Origin: Clostridia bacterium | GTDB lineage: Bacteria; Bacillota; Clostridia; Oscillospirales; CAG-272 | Reading direction: 5' to 3' | DNA length: 64,000 bases | Assembly (NCBI GenBank): GCA_017399145.1 | Contig: JAFQEG010000036.1 | Location: 1-64,000 of the forward strand | Part shown: piece by piece, positions 15,821 to 25,134 of the stretch | Layout: the number at the start of each line of letters is the position of its first letter | How positions within the stretch are numbered: position 1 is the first letter of the stretch | Program-made: the position numbers and the translations under genes | Notes under the pieces: generated by a model | The model's database searches: none | Told to the model about the DNA's origin: nothing | What the model saw: the letters and a program-made list of their open reading frames with translations, nothing else

Positions 15821-17776
15821 TTATTTTGTCTTTAAGATGAGTGCAGAATATGGCTTCATTTCAATTCTGCCACACACTACCTTATCAGAAATTATATCGT
15901 AATATTCCTTATCAAGGTCAACGAAGCCGTCCTTACCCTCAATTTCCATTGCAATAATTCCGTTTTCCTTGCCAAAGCGTGCGACAAGGTCGATATTTGA
16001 TGATGCCTTAGCAATTGGCGCCTTGTTAACGAGCCTCAAAAGTGCCTTTTCATCTGGTACTGTGCCGAGGATTATAACCTGTCCCTTGCCTACCTTACGT
16101 CTTGCAATTGCAGTTAGGTTGTCAAGGTCCTCTATATTGTAGGTTGCAAGTGACTCGGCACCATTTAATTCATAAGCATCACAGCCCATAGAAACCTTGA
16201 ATTTTTCACCATCGCTCCAGCTTGCACTAAAGGATTCGTCCTCCATTGGTAGCTGATACTTAGTGTAAACTCCACATAGCTCCTCAAGGAATGAGTAGGG
16301 CTTATCTGTGTATTTTGTTGTATCCTTGTTCATTATGTCGCTAAGTGGTCCTACAATCCACGTACCACCATTCTTAACCCATTCAACAATTCTTTCCTTA
16401 AAATTGTCGTACTCTGTACACGCAAGGAACGGGGACATAATCGTGTCGTACTCGTCAAGGTCCCTATCCATTTCGATAACGTCAAGGTTATAGTGTCTGA
16501 ACACCTTGTGGAAATGGTCAACGAACTTAATATTAACGTCATGGTCAAACTTCTCAACGATAGGTGCATGCAAGAACATATTAAATGCCTCGCCTGAGTA
16601 TGTAAGCGCAAGCTTTGACTTAACCTTGCTATTAAGCAAGAAGTCCTCACTCTTAGTTAGGGTATCGGTTATCATTTTTACACTCTTTGCCACGTTGTTT
16701 GGTCTGCCACTTGAATTTAGGAAGGCACCGTGTCCAAGCTCGTGTCCGTTTGGATGGGAGCGGAATAGCCAATATAGGTTCATTTCAGCACCGTGAGCAA
16801 TTGGCAAAAGTGAGTTCATAAAGGAATAGCCTACGTTTCTGTATCCATTGCAAGCGGCAATTGAGCCATTCCAGCCAAGCAGGGTTTCAGTTACCCAGAA
16901 GGGTCTTTCCTTTAGGGTACGATAGAAGTCAAAGTTGAAAATAATTCTATACAAATCATCAACCGTGTTATAGTGATTGTGTTGTACAACGTCAAGGGTT
17001 TTGTTCATTTTGTTGTAGTCAAGGAAGTCGTCAACCATCATATCCGTGCCGATAGGTGCCTTTGAATACTCCCTTATTGCCTCAGCCTGCTCGTTTACGT
17101 ATGAGTAGATTAGGCTATTTTGGAAGCGAAGCCACTCAACCATACGTGATGGATTTTCCCAAGATTTCCAGCTTGGTGGCATAACCTCGTCAAAGCTCTT
17201 GTAATCAAGGGACCAACGATACATACCCCAGCTCTTGTTAAGATTTTCTACCGTGCCGAATTTTTCCTTTAGATATTCTCTAAAGCCTGCCTTACATCTG
17301 TCACAATAGCATCCGTAATCATAAGCCCAAATTTCGTTATCAATTTGCCAGCCGATAACGCCTGGATGGTTAGCGAATACCTTTGCCATTTCTCTTGCTA
17401 TTCTTGCGTTTTCATATCTTGCGCCTGGGTTTGACTTACAAACGTGAACACGTGAGTGCACGTCCATTGATGAAACAACGTGTCTTTCCGAGCGAATACG
17501 CATAGCATCGGGGTATTTTGCAAATAGCCATCTTGGTGGTGTACAGGACGGTGTGCACATTACTGTGTAGATACCATTTTCATATAGCTTATCTACCACG
17601 TACTTGAAGAAGTCAAGGTTAACCTCGCCCTCGTTTGGCTCCATTGTGCTCCAGGCAAACTCGCCAATACGCATACAGTTCATACCGTATTCCTTCATTT
17701 TTGCAATGTCCTTGTCAATCTCGCCCTTATCCCAAAGCTCAGGGTAGTAGGCTGCGCCTATATAAATTTTTTTCAT
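15821..17776 (-). CDS. GH42 beta-galactosidase
   Basis: The 651-residue protein is a full-length family 42 beta-galactosidase. The start MKKIYIGAAYYPELW is typical. The acid/base Glu148 lies in WQIDNEIW and the nucleophile Glu297 in FWVTETLLGW. The structural zinc site is intact: Cys113, Cys156, Cys158 and Cys161 (CYCDRC). The catalytic barrel covers about residues 1-390, followed by the trimerisation and beta domains. There is no signal peptide, so it hydrolyses imported galactosides (for example galactan fragments) in the cytoplasm. It is the first gene of a three-gene operon with its own promoter at 17807-17835. Confidence 0.93.
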   Translation of the reverse strand: MKKIYIGAAYYPELWDKGEIDKDIAKMKEYGMNCMRIGEFAWSTMEPNEGEVNLDFFKYVVDKLYENGIYTVMCTPSCTPPRWLFAKYPDAMRIRSERHVVSSMDVHSRVHVCKSNPGARYENARIAREMAKVFANHPGVIGWQIDNEIWAYDYGCYCDRCKAGFREYLKEKFGTVENLNKSWGMYRWSLDYKSFDEVMPPSWKSWENPSRMVEWLRFQNSLIYSYVNEQAEAIREYSKAPIGTDMMVDDFLDYNKMNKTLDVVQHNHYNTVDDLYRIIFNFDFYRTLKERPFWVTETLLGWNGSIAACNGYRNVGYSFMNSLLPIAHGAEMNLYWLFRSHPNGHELGHGAFLNSSGRPNNVAKSVKMITDTLTKSEDFLLNSKVKSKLALTYSGEAFNMFLHAPIVEKFDHDVNIKFVDHFHKVFRHYNLDVIEMDRDLDEYDTIMSPFLACTEYDNFKERIVEWVKNGGTWIVGPLSDIMNKDTTKYTDKPYSFLEELCGVYTKYQLPMEDESFSASWSDGEKFKVSMGCDAYELNGAESLATYNIEDLDNLTAIARRKVGKGQVIILGTVPDEKALLRLVNKAPIAKASSNIDLVARFGKENGIIAMEIEGKDGFVDLDKEYYDIISDKVVCGRIEMKPYSALILKTK

Positions 17777-17806
17777 AAGAAAGCTCCTTTTTGATTGCTT
17801 TTCTTC

Positions 17807-17835
17807 ATTGTATCATAGATATTTCGAAAACTCAA
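17807..17835 (-). promoter_or_regulatory. promoter of the GH42 operon
   Basis: TTGAGT (17830-17835), a 17-bp spacer, and TACAAT (17807-17812) on the minus strand. Confidence 0.65.
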
Positions 17836-17867
17836 CTGATTTTAAATATTTGTGCGTAATATTTTTG

Positions 17868-17896
17868 TTGAAAGTTTCAATACGTTGTGTTATAAT
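17868..17896 (+). promoter_or_regulatory. promoter of the YgjV/DUF6259 pair
   Basis: TTGAAA (17868-17873), a 17-bp spacer, and TATAAT (17891-17896). It is divergent from the GH42 promoter with about 30 bp between the -35 boxes. Confidence 0.75.
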
Positions 17897-17923
17897 GATT
17901 AAGATTGTAAGGGGGTGAGCAAT

Positions 17924-18463
17924 ATGGATATAGCTGCACAGATTTTCGGCATTGTCGGTATGACATGCAATATACTGGTTTTTCAGCAAAAGACACACAA
18001 AAAGGTTTTACTTTGGCAGTTTTTTGCAGCTGTCAGCTTTTGCTTAAACTATTTCCTTTTGGGTGCAGTTGTAGGTGGCATGCTTAATTTAGTTGGTGCC
18101 CTTCGTTCTGTCGTATTTTTCTTCAAGGAAAAAACTAAGGCAAATAGCATAGGCTGGCTTGTATTCTTTATCTTAGCCTTTGCCTCCTCCTATCCTCTTA
18201 CATTTTTAGCCTTTGGAACAGAGCCTACGACAGATAAGCTAATTATTGAGGCTCTACCTGTTATTGCTATGATTATTGCTACAATAAGCTTAAGGCTCGG
18301 CTCAGCTAAGGCAGTTAGATTCTTAGGACTTTTTAGCTCACCTATGTGGCTTATCTACAATTGCTTTAGTGGCTCATTTGGCGCTATTGCAAGTGAAATT
18401 TTGAATTTGATTTCCATTATCGTCGGAATTATCAGGCTTGATATTAAAAAGCGAAAGGAATAG
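17924..18463 (+). CDS. YgjV-family inner membrane protein
   Basis: A membrane protein of 179 residues from the ATG at 17924, seven bases after AAGGGGGTG; the in-frame GTG at 17915 is inside that site. About six hydrophobic segments are visible. The family features are the start AAQIFGIVGMTCNILVFQQ, the Lys/His turn KTHKKVLLWQF, the glycine-rich turn GAVVGGMLNLVGALRS, and the late SSPMWLIYNC. These match the YgjV (Imp-YgjV) family, whose function is unknown. It is followed after 2 bp by the DUF6259-type gene, which suggests translational coupling. A transport role in the sugar locus would be speculation. Confidence 0.75.
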   Translation: MDIAAQIFGIVGMTCNILVFQQKTHKKVLLWQFFAAVSFCLNYFLLGAVVGGMLNLVGALRSVVFFFKEKTKANSIGWLVFFILAFASSYPLTFLAFGTEPTTDKLIIEALPVIAMIIATISLRLGSAKAVRFLGLFSSPMWLIYNCFSGSFGAIASEILNLISIIVGIIRLDIKKRKE

Positions 18464-18465
18464 TA

Positions 18466-20523
18466 ATGATTACGTTAAACGGAAGAAATATTAAATTGAC
18501 AATTGATGAAGCAGGTGGCTTCGTTTCCTCACTTAAGCTTGGCGAGGTTGAGCTTATTTCTTGCAAATGTCCTATTTTCATAGCAAGGCTTCGTAATTTA
18601 GAGGGAAAATGCTTTTATATTGACTCAAGAGAAAAGCTAAACGTCAGTATAAATGGTAGTAAAATTACATATAGTGGCTTTGACAAGGACTTTTCTTCCC
18701 TTTGTATTACTGTAAGCGTAGTTGCAAATGATAATATTTCTTGGCAAATTACAGTTTCGGGTGTGCCACAAAATTATGCACTTGAATGGGTTGAGTTTCC
18801 TAAGGTCTGCCTACCATCACTTATTGACAACAACGAAAACGGTGGCAAAATTCTCTTTCCGCACGATGAAGGTGTTATTCTCAGTGACGAAAGAAGTCTG
18901 CCAAGATACGAGCCTGAGTTTCCATCGTCCGGTGCGTATTTTACCTTTCCCAATAAGATATGCTCACAATTTATAGCTTATCTATTTGATGATGTTGGAC
19001 TTTACATTGGCGCACACGACCCAAGTCGGTCCCTAAAGGGTGTTGATTTCTACCCTTATGAAAATGGGGTTGCTATGCAAATGCGTCTTTACTCGGGTGT
19101 TGATTACGGACAAGACTTTATACAAGACTACCCTATTGTTTGGCAGGTATGTCTTGGCAATTGGCAGTCCCCTTGCGAAATTTACAGGTCTTGGCTTAGC
19201 AAAAATCCAACCGAGGGAATGGTACCGATTTCTAAAAACAAAGCCTTGCCAAGGTGGTATGAGGACTCACCCCTTGTGGTTACCTATCCTGTGCGAGGGG
19301 TACACGATATGGACAAAATGGTGCCTAATGCGCTTTTTCCATACACGAATGCTTTACCTATACTTGAAAGAATAAAAAATGCTACCCAGTGTCGCATTTT
19401 AGCACTATTAATGCATTGGGAGGGCACTGCCCCTTGGGCACCACCCTACGTTTGGCCACCATATGGTGGAGAAAAGCTATTTTGCGAATTTAGAGATAAG
19501 CTACACGAAAATGGTGATTTGCTGGGAATTTATTGCTCCGGCTTTGGATATACTCTAAAAAGCACCTTGATTGAAAGCTATAATTGTGAAGAAAGAATCA
19601 AAGAGGAAAACGTTTTAGAGGGTGTTTGCCACTCACCACAAAACAAGCCTGAGCTTGGAATTACCTGTACGCCTTATCAAAGATACGGCTATGATTTATG
19701 CCCTGCCTCAAGTCGTGGTCGTGAGATTTTAGAGGAAGCCTACTTACCTGTTTTTAATAGTGGTGTTGACTATGCCCAAATCCTTGACCAAAACCACGGT
19801 GGCGGTCAATATATGTGCTACGCAAGAGGTCACAATCACCCACCTATGCCCGGCTTGTGGATGACCTCAAATATGAAGGAGCTACTTACAGAATGGAATA
19901 AATCTGCGCCTAATATGGTGTTTGGCTGTGAAAGTGCCACGGCTGAGCCCTTTATTCCTAATCTTTTGATGAGTGATAACAGGTTTGAGTTAAATTACCC
20001 TTATGGCACTCCTGTGCCTGTTTATGCGTTCATTTATCACGAATACATAAGAAGCTTTATGGGAAATCAATGTGGTTGTCCCTTTGATACTAAGCTTGAT
20101 ACCCTTAGATATCGTCTTGCCTATTCCTTTTCTGTGGGTGATATAATGACTCTTGTCCTTGCACCTAACGGGGATTTAATGACTCATTGGAGTACACAGG
20201 ATTTTGAGCACGCACCTGATATGGAAAAAGCCTTAACGCTCATTAAAAACCTTATGGAGTTTTATCGCAAGAGTGGTAAAAAATATCTATACTGTGGAAG
20301 AATGAGTAATGCCTCACCTGTTAAATGTGAGGAAATTGAAATTCCACAGCTAAGAGGAAAGCCCATTTCAAGACTACCTCGCTTACTTTCTTCCTCCTGG
20401 GAGGACGAGAGTGGGAAAACTGCTTATATTGTTGTAAACCCTGAGGATTGTACCCTTGATTTTACAATCGACGGCACAAGATATACAGTTGGTCCTTTAA
20501 ATGCTACTTTAATACTGAAATAA
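18466..20523 (+). CDS. DUF6259-type putative glycoside hydrolase
   Basis: The 685-residue protein has an N-terminal beta-sandwich (about 1-240) and a probable TIM barrel (about 260-560), then a short beta domain. Strand-end motifs in the barrel include RILALLMHWEGTAPWAPP, LLGIYCSGFGYT, YAQILDQNHGGGQYMCY and MVFGCESATAEPF; acidic residues in the last two (Asp of ILDQN, Glu of GCESA) are candidates for a retaining pair. I recall this layout as the DUF6259 family found in carbohydrate loci. There is no signal peptide. It is probably cytoplasmic and co-transcribed with the YgjV-like gene. The catalytic role is inferred from fold and neighbours only. Confidence 0.6.
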   Translation: MITLNGRNIKLTIDEAGGFVSSLKLGEVELISCKCPIFIARLRNLEGKCFYIDSREKLNVSINGSKITYSGFDKDFSSLCITVSVVANDNISWQITVSGVPQNYALEWVEFPKVCLPSLIDNNENGGKILFPHDEGVILSDERSLPRYEPEFPSSGAYFTFPNKICSQFIAYLFDDVGLYIGAHDPSRSLKGVDFYPYENGVAMQMRLYSGVDYGQDFIQDYPIVWQVCLGNWQSPCEIYRSWLSKNPTEGMVPISKNKALPRWYEDSPLVVTYPVRGVHDMDKMVPNALFPYTNALPILERIKNATQCRILALLMHWEGTAPWAPPYVWPPYGGEKLFCEFRDKLHENGDLLGIYCSGFGYTLKSTLIESYNCEERIKEENVLEGVCHSPQNKPELGITCTPYQRYGYDLCPASSRGREILEEAYLPVFNSGVDYAQILDQNHGGGQYMCYARGHNHPPMPGLWMTSNMKELLTEWNKSAPNMVFGCESATAEPFIPNLLMSDNRFELNYPYGTPVPVYAFIYHEYIRSFMGNQCGCPFDTKLDTLRYRLAYSFSVGDIMTLVLAPNGDLMTHWSTQDFEHAPDMEKALTLIKNLMEFYRKSGKKYLYCGRMSNASPVKCEEIEIPQLRGKPISRLPRLLSSSWEDESGKTAYIVVNPEDCTLDFTIDGTRYTVGPLNATLILK

Positions 20524-20524
20524 C

Positions 20525-20561
20525 AAAAAAAGCCAAGGAAGTGTCGTTCCTTGGCTTTTTT
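20525..20561 (+). terminator. rho-independent terminator
   Basis: The stem AAAGCCAAGGAA / TTCCTTGGCTTT with the loop GTGTCG is followed by a T run. No gene is visible between it and 20684. Confidence 0.92.
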
Positions 20562-20683
20562 CTATTAGTTAACTTCAATAGAAATTTGCAGTCGAGATGG
20601 TTGTAAAATACAAAAGATACTAAGTGATGGCTATTTCAAACTAATAGCAGTTTCCTTACACCTTTTGTACTTAAGCCTTTGCC

Positions 20684-21331
20684 TCAATTATTTACAATGA
20701 AATAGCATCTTTTTGCTTCGTTGATTTGATATTTTCTGCTTGTTAGCACAACTTGGGTATTCTTTGGGCAATCAATTGGTCCAAAATTGCCTTTGAAAAC
20801 AAGACAAAAGCTTGCGTCCTCTAGACTTGAAAATTCAGTTGACGCTTGTATTTTTCCATTATGGTTAAATAGTGGTGTTAACTCCTCAAAATCGGCACCA
20901 TATTCCTGTGGGAAGGTATAAACGGAAAACAAATCAAGAAAAATGCTTTTAATCTCATTTTCCTCTAATTCGATATATGGAATATCAAGGTCTGTGTCCT
21001 TTAGTCCGTTTATTACTAACGTAATCGTAGGTATAGAGGCTTTTTCCTTAATGCTTATAGCTTCCTTTAACCCAATTTCGTTGTCGCCATAGACTATTTG
21101 AAATAAAACGTCTAGCCCTGTGTCGATTTTTTCCAGGTCATTTGGGTAATTTATAAGGCTTATTAAGGAAACGGATTCCCACATTTTGTCTCTTTCCTCT
21201 TTTTCTATATTGCCCTTTACAAAGTCTGTGGCGCTTAGGTATTTACTCAAATAGCGAATTAAGGACTCTGCCTGTCTTGTCGCCCTTGCGCCATGACAAA
21301 TTATACCTGTTTTAGCAAATTGCATTTGCAT
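20684..21331 (-). CDS. unrecognised protein at the end of the uronate operon
   Basis: The 215-residue protein is not one I recognise. It starts with a good GGAGAG site and follows the SDR gene by 34 bp. It has alternating helix/strand character, no signal peptide and no membrane segment. Short hydrophobic strands such as SLISLINYPND, IPTITLVINGLKD and ASFCLVFKGNFGP suggest an alpha/beta fold. Cysteines are few and no catalytic motif is obvious. Its position after GH36, uxuA and the SDR gene suggests a job in uronate or galactoside use, possibly regulatory or as an accessory factor. The base composition and codon use match the neighbours. Confidence 0.6.
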   Translation of the reverse strand: MQMQFAKTGIICHGARATRQAESLIRYLSKYLSATDFVKGNIEKEERDKMWESVSLISLINYPNDLEKIDTGLDVLFQIVYGDNEIGLKEAISIKEKASIPTITLVINGLKDTDLDIPYIELEENEIKSIFLDLFSVYTFPQEYGADFEELTPLFNHNGKIQASTEFSSLEDASFCLVFKGNFGPIDCPKNTQVVLTSRKYQINEAKRCYFIVNN

Positions 21332-21365
21332 TACTCTCTCCTTTTTTAGACACTCTTAGGGCTTT

Positions 21366-22211
21366 TTATACACCTGAGTATGCTGAAAAGCCACAGTCGA
21401 TTGGCAAAACCACTCCTGTTATTGCAGATGCAGAATTGTTGTCGCACAAGAAAAGGGTTGCACCTAAAAGCTCACTTGCATCAACATAGCGGTCCATTGG
21501 CGTACCATTTAAAATCTTTGCGCTTCTCTTCGTTGGTGTGCCGTCCTCGTTAAATAGAAGGGACCTGTTTTGTGCTGATACTAAAAAGCCTGGGGCAATT
21601 GCGTTACAACGAATATTTGTACCTGCAAAGTGAGTTGCAAGCCATTGTGTAAAGTTTGAAATACCTGCCTTTGCAGCAGAGTAAGCAGGGATTTTTGTAA
21701 GTGGTGTGTATGCATTCATTGATGAAATGTTAAGAATACAGCCACAATTCTTCTCTACCATATCCTTTGCAAAGACCTGTGTTGGTAGCAGAGTACCTTG
21801 GAAGTTTAGCTTAAACACAAAGTCAACTCCACTTGGGTCTAGGTCAAAGAAGGATTTCTTTCCCTCCTGTGCCTCGTGCTGATATTCGTTATCCGTTGTT
21901 GCCCTTGGGTTGTTGCCACCTGCACCATTTACTAAAATATCGCACTTGCCTAGGTCCTTTAAAACTCTTTGGTGTACTACCTCCAATGCCTCCGGGTCAA
22001 GGACGTTTGCACCGTAGCCACGGCAAACAAAGCCCTCCTCGTTTAATTCCCTTGCAAGCTTGGTTACTGCCTCTTCGTTTAGGTCAAGGGCAGCCACAGA
22101 AGCGCCTGACTGGGCAAAGGCACGTGCCATAGCACCACAAATTAGTCCACCAGCGCCTGTTATTACTACTACCTTATCCTTGTAGTCTATATTTAATGGA
22201 AGCTTTATCAT
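21366..22211 (-). CDS. uxuB: SDR-family oxidoreductase, probable D-mannonate oxidoreductase
   Basis: A 281-residue short-chain dehydrogenase. The cofactor motif is TGAGGLICGA near residue 18, the NNAG-type motif appears as LVNGAGG, and the catalytic Ser/Tyr/Lys is seen in ISSMNAY and YSAAKAG. It lies 2 bp after uxuA, and SDR enzymes in this position reduce D-fructuronate to D-mannonate in Gram-positive bacteria (the B. subtilis UxuB/YjmF type), which UxuA then dehydrates. The extra segment around residues 125-140 (NEYQHEAQEGKKSF) is common in that subgroup. The symbol follows context; a related sugar-acid substrate is possible. Confidence 0.75.
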   Translation of the reverse strand: MIKLPLNIDYKDKVVVITGAGGLICGAMARAFAQSGASVAALDLNEEAVTKLARELNEEGFVCRGYGANVLDPEALEVVHQRVLKDLGKCDILVNGAGGNNPRATTDNEYQHEAQEGKKSFFDLDPSGVDFVFKLNFQGTLLPTQVFAKDMVEKNCGCILNISSMNAYTPLTKIPAYSAAKAGISNFTQWLATHFAGTNIRCNAIAPGFLVSAQNRSLLFNEDGTPTKRSAKILNGTPMDRYVDASELLGATLFLCDNNSASAITGVVLPIDCGFSAYSGV

Positions 22212-22213
22212 TT

Positions 22214-23302
22214 TTATTCTCCTTTTTTATCTAGTCTTTCAAGAGTGTCCCAAACACCTAGCATATACATAATGCCAAGGGCACGGTCGTAAAGTCCGTA
22301 GCCGGGACGCACGTTTCCTGGTCCCTCGTCCCATAGATGTCTTCCGTGATCTGGGCGAATATAGCCCTTAAAGCCACAATCGTGGTATGCTCTTAGAATT
22401 TCAAGAATACCTGTATCACCATCACAATCTCTGTGGCTAGCCTCTGAAAAATCTCCATTTTCAAAGTGCCTTACGTTTCTTATGTGGGCAAAGGCAATTC
22501 TATCACAATGCTTACGCACTATATCGGCAACGTTATTATTTGGGTCTGCGTTTAGACTACCTGAGCAAAGGGTTAGACAGTTATATTCGTCGTCAACCAT
22601 TTTTAGGAAGCGGTCAATGCTAGCTTCGTCAACTAAAAGCCTAGGAAGTCCAAAAATGTCCCACGGTGGGTCGTCCATATGGATTGCCATTTTCACATCG
22701 CATTCACGACAGGTTGGCATAATTGCCTCTAGAAAATACTTTAGGTTTGCCCATAGCTTTTCGTGGTCTACACCCTCATATGCACGGAATAACTCATCTA
22801 GCTTAGCCATTCTTTCAGGCTCCCAGCCTGGGAAGGACATATTGTATTTTTCTGTAAAATCCAAGATATACTTAGCCATTGCGTTGTAGTCGTCTTGAAT
22901 CATATTCTTTTCGTAGAAAAGGGCAGTTGACCCGTCACCTACCGGATGGAAAAGATTACTTCTTGTCCAGTCGAATATAGGCATAAAGTTGTAGCAAATT
23001 ACCTTTACACCAAATTCAGATAGGTTACGAATACAGGTTTTATAATTTTCAATATACTTATCTCTTGTGGGTAAGCCGATTTTTATATCATCGTGTACGT
23101 TTACAGATTCAACAACGTCCATATTAAAGCCATACTTGTCAAGCTGTGCCTTAACACTTGCTATTTCCTCCTTTTCCCATACCTCACCCGGCATTTTGTG
23201 GTGTAGTGCCCATACTATACCATCAACACCCGGTATTTGCTTAATGTCAGAGAGCTTAATTTTATCATTACCCTCTCCGTACCAACGAAAGCACATTTTC
23301 AT
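22214..23302 (-). CDS. uxuA: mannonate dehydratase
   Basis: UxuA converts D-mannonate to 2-keto-3-deoxy-D-gluconate in hexuronate breakdown. The 362-residue length is right for the Gram-positive form. Recognisable family segments are MKMCFRWYGEGND at the start, IPGVDGIVWALHH, the metal-site region MAIHMDDPPWDIFGLPR, TLCSGSLNADPNN, FAHIRNVRHF, and the C-terminal RPDHGRHLWDE. These supply the His/Asp/Cys metal ligands of the xylose-isomerase-like barrel. It is cytoplasmic, second in the operon after GH36 and directly ahead of the probable uxuB. KDG kinase is not in the window, but KDPG aldolase lies at 45.4 kb. Confidence 0.95.
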   Translation of the reverse strand: MKMCFRWYGEGNDKIKLSDIKQIPGVDGIVWALHHKMPGEVWEKEEIASVKAQLDKYGFNMDVVESVNVHDDIKIGLPTRDKYIENYKTCIRNLSEFGVKVICYNFMPIFDWTRSNLFHPVGDGSTALFYEKNMIQDDYNAMAKYILDFTEKYNMSFPGWEPERMAKLDELFRAYEGVDHEKLWANLKYFLEAIMPTCRECDVKMAIHMDDPPWDIFGLPRLLVDEASIDRFLKMVDDEYNCLTLCSGSLNADPNNNVADIVRKHCDRIAFAHIRNVRHFENGDFSEASHRDCDGDTGILEILRAYHDCGFKGYIRPDHGRHLWDEGPGNVRPGYGLYDRALGIMYMLGVWDTLERLDKKGE

Positions 23303-23318
23303 TGTTGTTTTTCCTTTC

Positions 23319-25034
23319 TTAAAAAAGTCTTACCATTTCACAGTTTTTAACTGGTAGCTTGCTAACACCGCCTGGTATTTTTCCCTCTTGGTATTTGTTG
23401 CCGAAAATATCGTAAATTTCGTAATTTCTCTCTTTAGATGCATCTACATATATTCCGTCGTAGCCTGTTGAATTGAAAATGTATTCATTTTCAAGATTTT
23501 CTGCCTTTTTAACTACTCCTTGATACAAAACTGCTACACTCTCCTTGTCATTTTTGCTTTGTGCAAGTGAATAGTTAGCCTCTGCATCGAGTAATGTTAA
23601 CTCCCCATTCAAAAGGGTTTCTCTGTGATTTCTCCAAAAGCTTAAATAATTTTTAAGTAGCCTTTTGTGGTCGCTTGTTATATTGTCAAAGCGAATTGAA
23701 ATTTGTGGCACTGCAAACATAACGGCTAAAAGCTGATATAAAACACCCTCGTTTGTGTCATTTTCATTCCACATTATCATATCACTATGTACGGCTGTAT
23801 CCTTTGAGGTTAAGCGTAGCTTTAAGGAGTTTATTCTGTTGTAAATTGGGTCTGTGGGACAGTCGCCTACTCTAAACATATTTCCGTATTTGGAAATTGC
23901 AGGACCTATGTAGGATTGACGAAATTCGATAAGGATTTCCGGATTGATTTTCCTTAGCTTTTCCATTGTTTGATTAAGAAGTAGCTGTACACCCTCTTCT
24001 ACGGATACTGTGTCCATATTTTCAAAGTCCGTTGGGCTATTCTCGGTAAGAGAAAAGCTATCAATAAAGTCAAGCTTTAGTCCGTCCCAGCCGTATTTTT
24101 CAACACTACTTACGTATACGTCTGTCAGAAAATCACGCACCTCTTTAAATCTAGGGTCAAGGACCGCCTCCCCTGTGTTTCCCTTAAATCTTAGATACTT
24201 GCCCTTAAATCTTTCGTAATTTTTGCTTTCGCTACCAACAAAGGGCACTGAAAACCATATCATAAACTTCATACCTATTGCGTGTACGTCGTCAACGAAT
24301 TTCTTCATATCGGGTATTTTCTTTTCACATACCTGCCAGTCGCCACAAAAGGCATAGCCACGGGAGTTATCGTCAGTTTGCCATCCGTCGTCAACTATTA
24401 CTGTGTCCATACCATATTCCTTGGCTATTTTGCACTCGTATAAAATTTCCTCAGGAATTGTTTTTTGATGGAAGCTATACCAGGTTGAGTACATAGGTAG
24501 CTTCGCACTATCTGGTACGTAGGCACATTTATAGCCTAGGGTATCCCACCATTCTCTTGCGTCCTTTATTGCATCATAGAATGGGATTTTTCTCCTATCT
24601 ATTCTAATAGTTACCTCGTATTCCTTAATAGCTGAGGTAAGCTGTGAGAATAAGTCTATTTTTACACTTACACAACCGTTTTCCTCAACTGCACCTGTCG
24701 AAAGCGTACATGGGGTTGACGGGTCGGACAACGCAACCGTTACCTTATTTTCATTCGACTTACTGTATAGAGTAAAAAGAGGCAAGCCTGAAGCAGTCCT
24801 ACTATTTACCTGTCTTGGCCACCACTCGGGGGTAATATTATTATCCGTACCATTCATAGGTCCCCAAAAGCCCATCATATCAATTTGAGGCTCCTGCCAT
24901 TTAATTGTGAACTTTTCGGGTGAGCATTTTTCCTTAAATACTATTTTTACAAGGTATTCGCTAACCTCGCCTTTTTTTGTTTGAATGATTTCTTGCTTTT
25001 CTATTTGGTTTTTAGTTTCGGTTGTAAAATTCAC
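23319..25034 (-). CDS. GH36-like alpha-galactosidase (melibiase)
   Basis: The 571-residue protein combines an N-terminal beta domain (about 1-165), a TIM barrel (about 180-460) and a short C-terminal beta domain. The barrel shows VIVDDGWQTDD at residues 213-222, the likely nucleophile Asp322 in DGLKLDFID and an acid/base candidate near Asp391 in FRVGDCPTD. These are the clan GH-D (GH36/GH31-like) arrangements. It is shorter than classic GH36 enzymes (about 720), so it belongs to a compact subgroup. The start codon is GTG (25032-25034) after AGGGAGA. It is the first gene of the operon with uxuA. No signal peptide is seen. Confidence 0.8.
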   Translation of the reverse strand: MNFTTETKNQIEKQEIIQTKKGEVSEYLVKIVFKEKCSPEKFTIKWQEPQIDMMGFWGPMNGTDNNITPEWWPRQVNSRTASGLPLFTLYSKSNENKVTVALSDPSTPCTLSTGAVEENGCVSVKIDLFSQLTSAIKEYEVTIRIDRRKIPFYDAIKDAREWWDTLGYKCAYVPDSAKLPMYSTWYSFHQKTIPEEILYECKIAKEYGMDTVIVDDGWQTDDNSRGYAFCGDWQVCEKKIPDMKKFVDDVHAIGMKFMIWFSVPFVGSESKNYERFKGKYLRFKGNTGEAVLDPRFKEVRDFLTDVYVSSVEKYGWDGLKLDFIDSFSLTENSPTDFENMDTVSVEEGVQLLLNQTMEKLRKINPEILIEFRQSYIGPAISKYGNMFRVGDCPTDPIYNRINSLKLRLTSKDTAVHSDMIMWNENDTNEGVLYQLLAVMFAVPQISIRFDNITSDHKRLLKNYLSFWRNHRETLLNGELTLLDAEANYSLAQSKNDKESVAVLYQGVVKKAENLENEYIFNSTGYDGIYVDASKERNYEIYDIFGNKYQEGKIPGGVSKLPVKNCEMVRLF

Positions 25035-25066
25035 TTTAAATCTCCCTTGAATATATTACTGTGCTT

Positions 25067-25095
25067 ATTATAGCACTAATCAAGACTCTTTTCAA
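25067..25095 (-). promoter_or_regulatory. promoter of the GH36-uxuA operon
   Basis: TTGAAA (25090-25095), a 17-bp spacer ending in TGC (extended -10), and TATAAT (25067-25072) on the minus strand. Confidence 0.75.
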
Positions 25096-25106
25096 CATTT
25101 CAAAGG

Positions 25107-25134
25107 AAAAAGATGGTTGTTAACCATCTTTTTT
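25107..25134 (-). terminator. terminator of the FAD/Rieske gene
   Basis: The stem AAAGATGGTT / AACCATCTTT with a GT loop is flanked by A and T runs and abuts the stop codon of the oxidoreductase gene. Confidence 0.85.
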
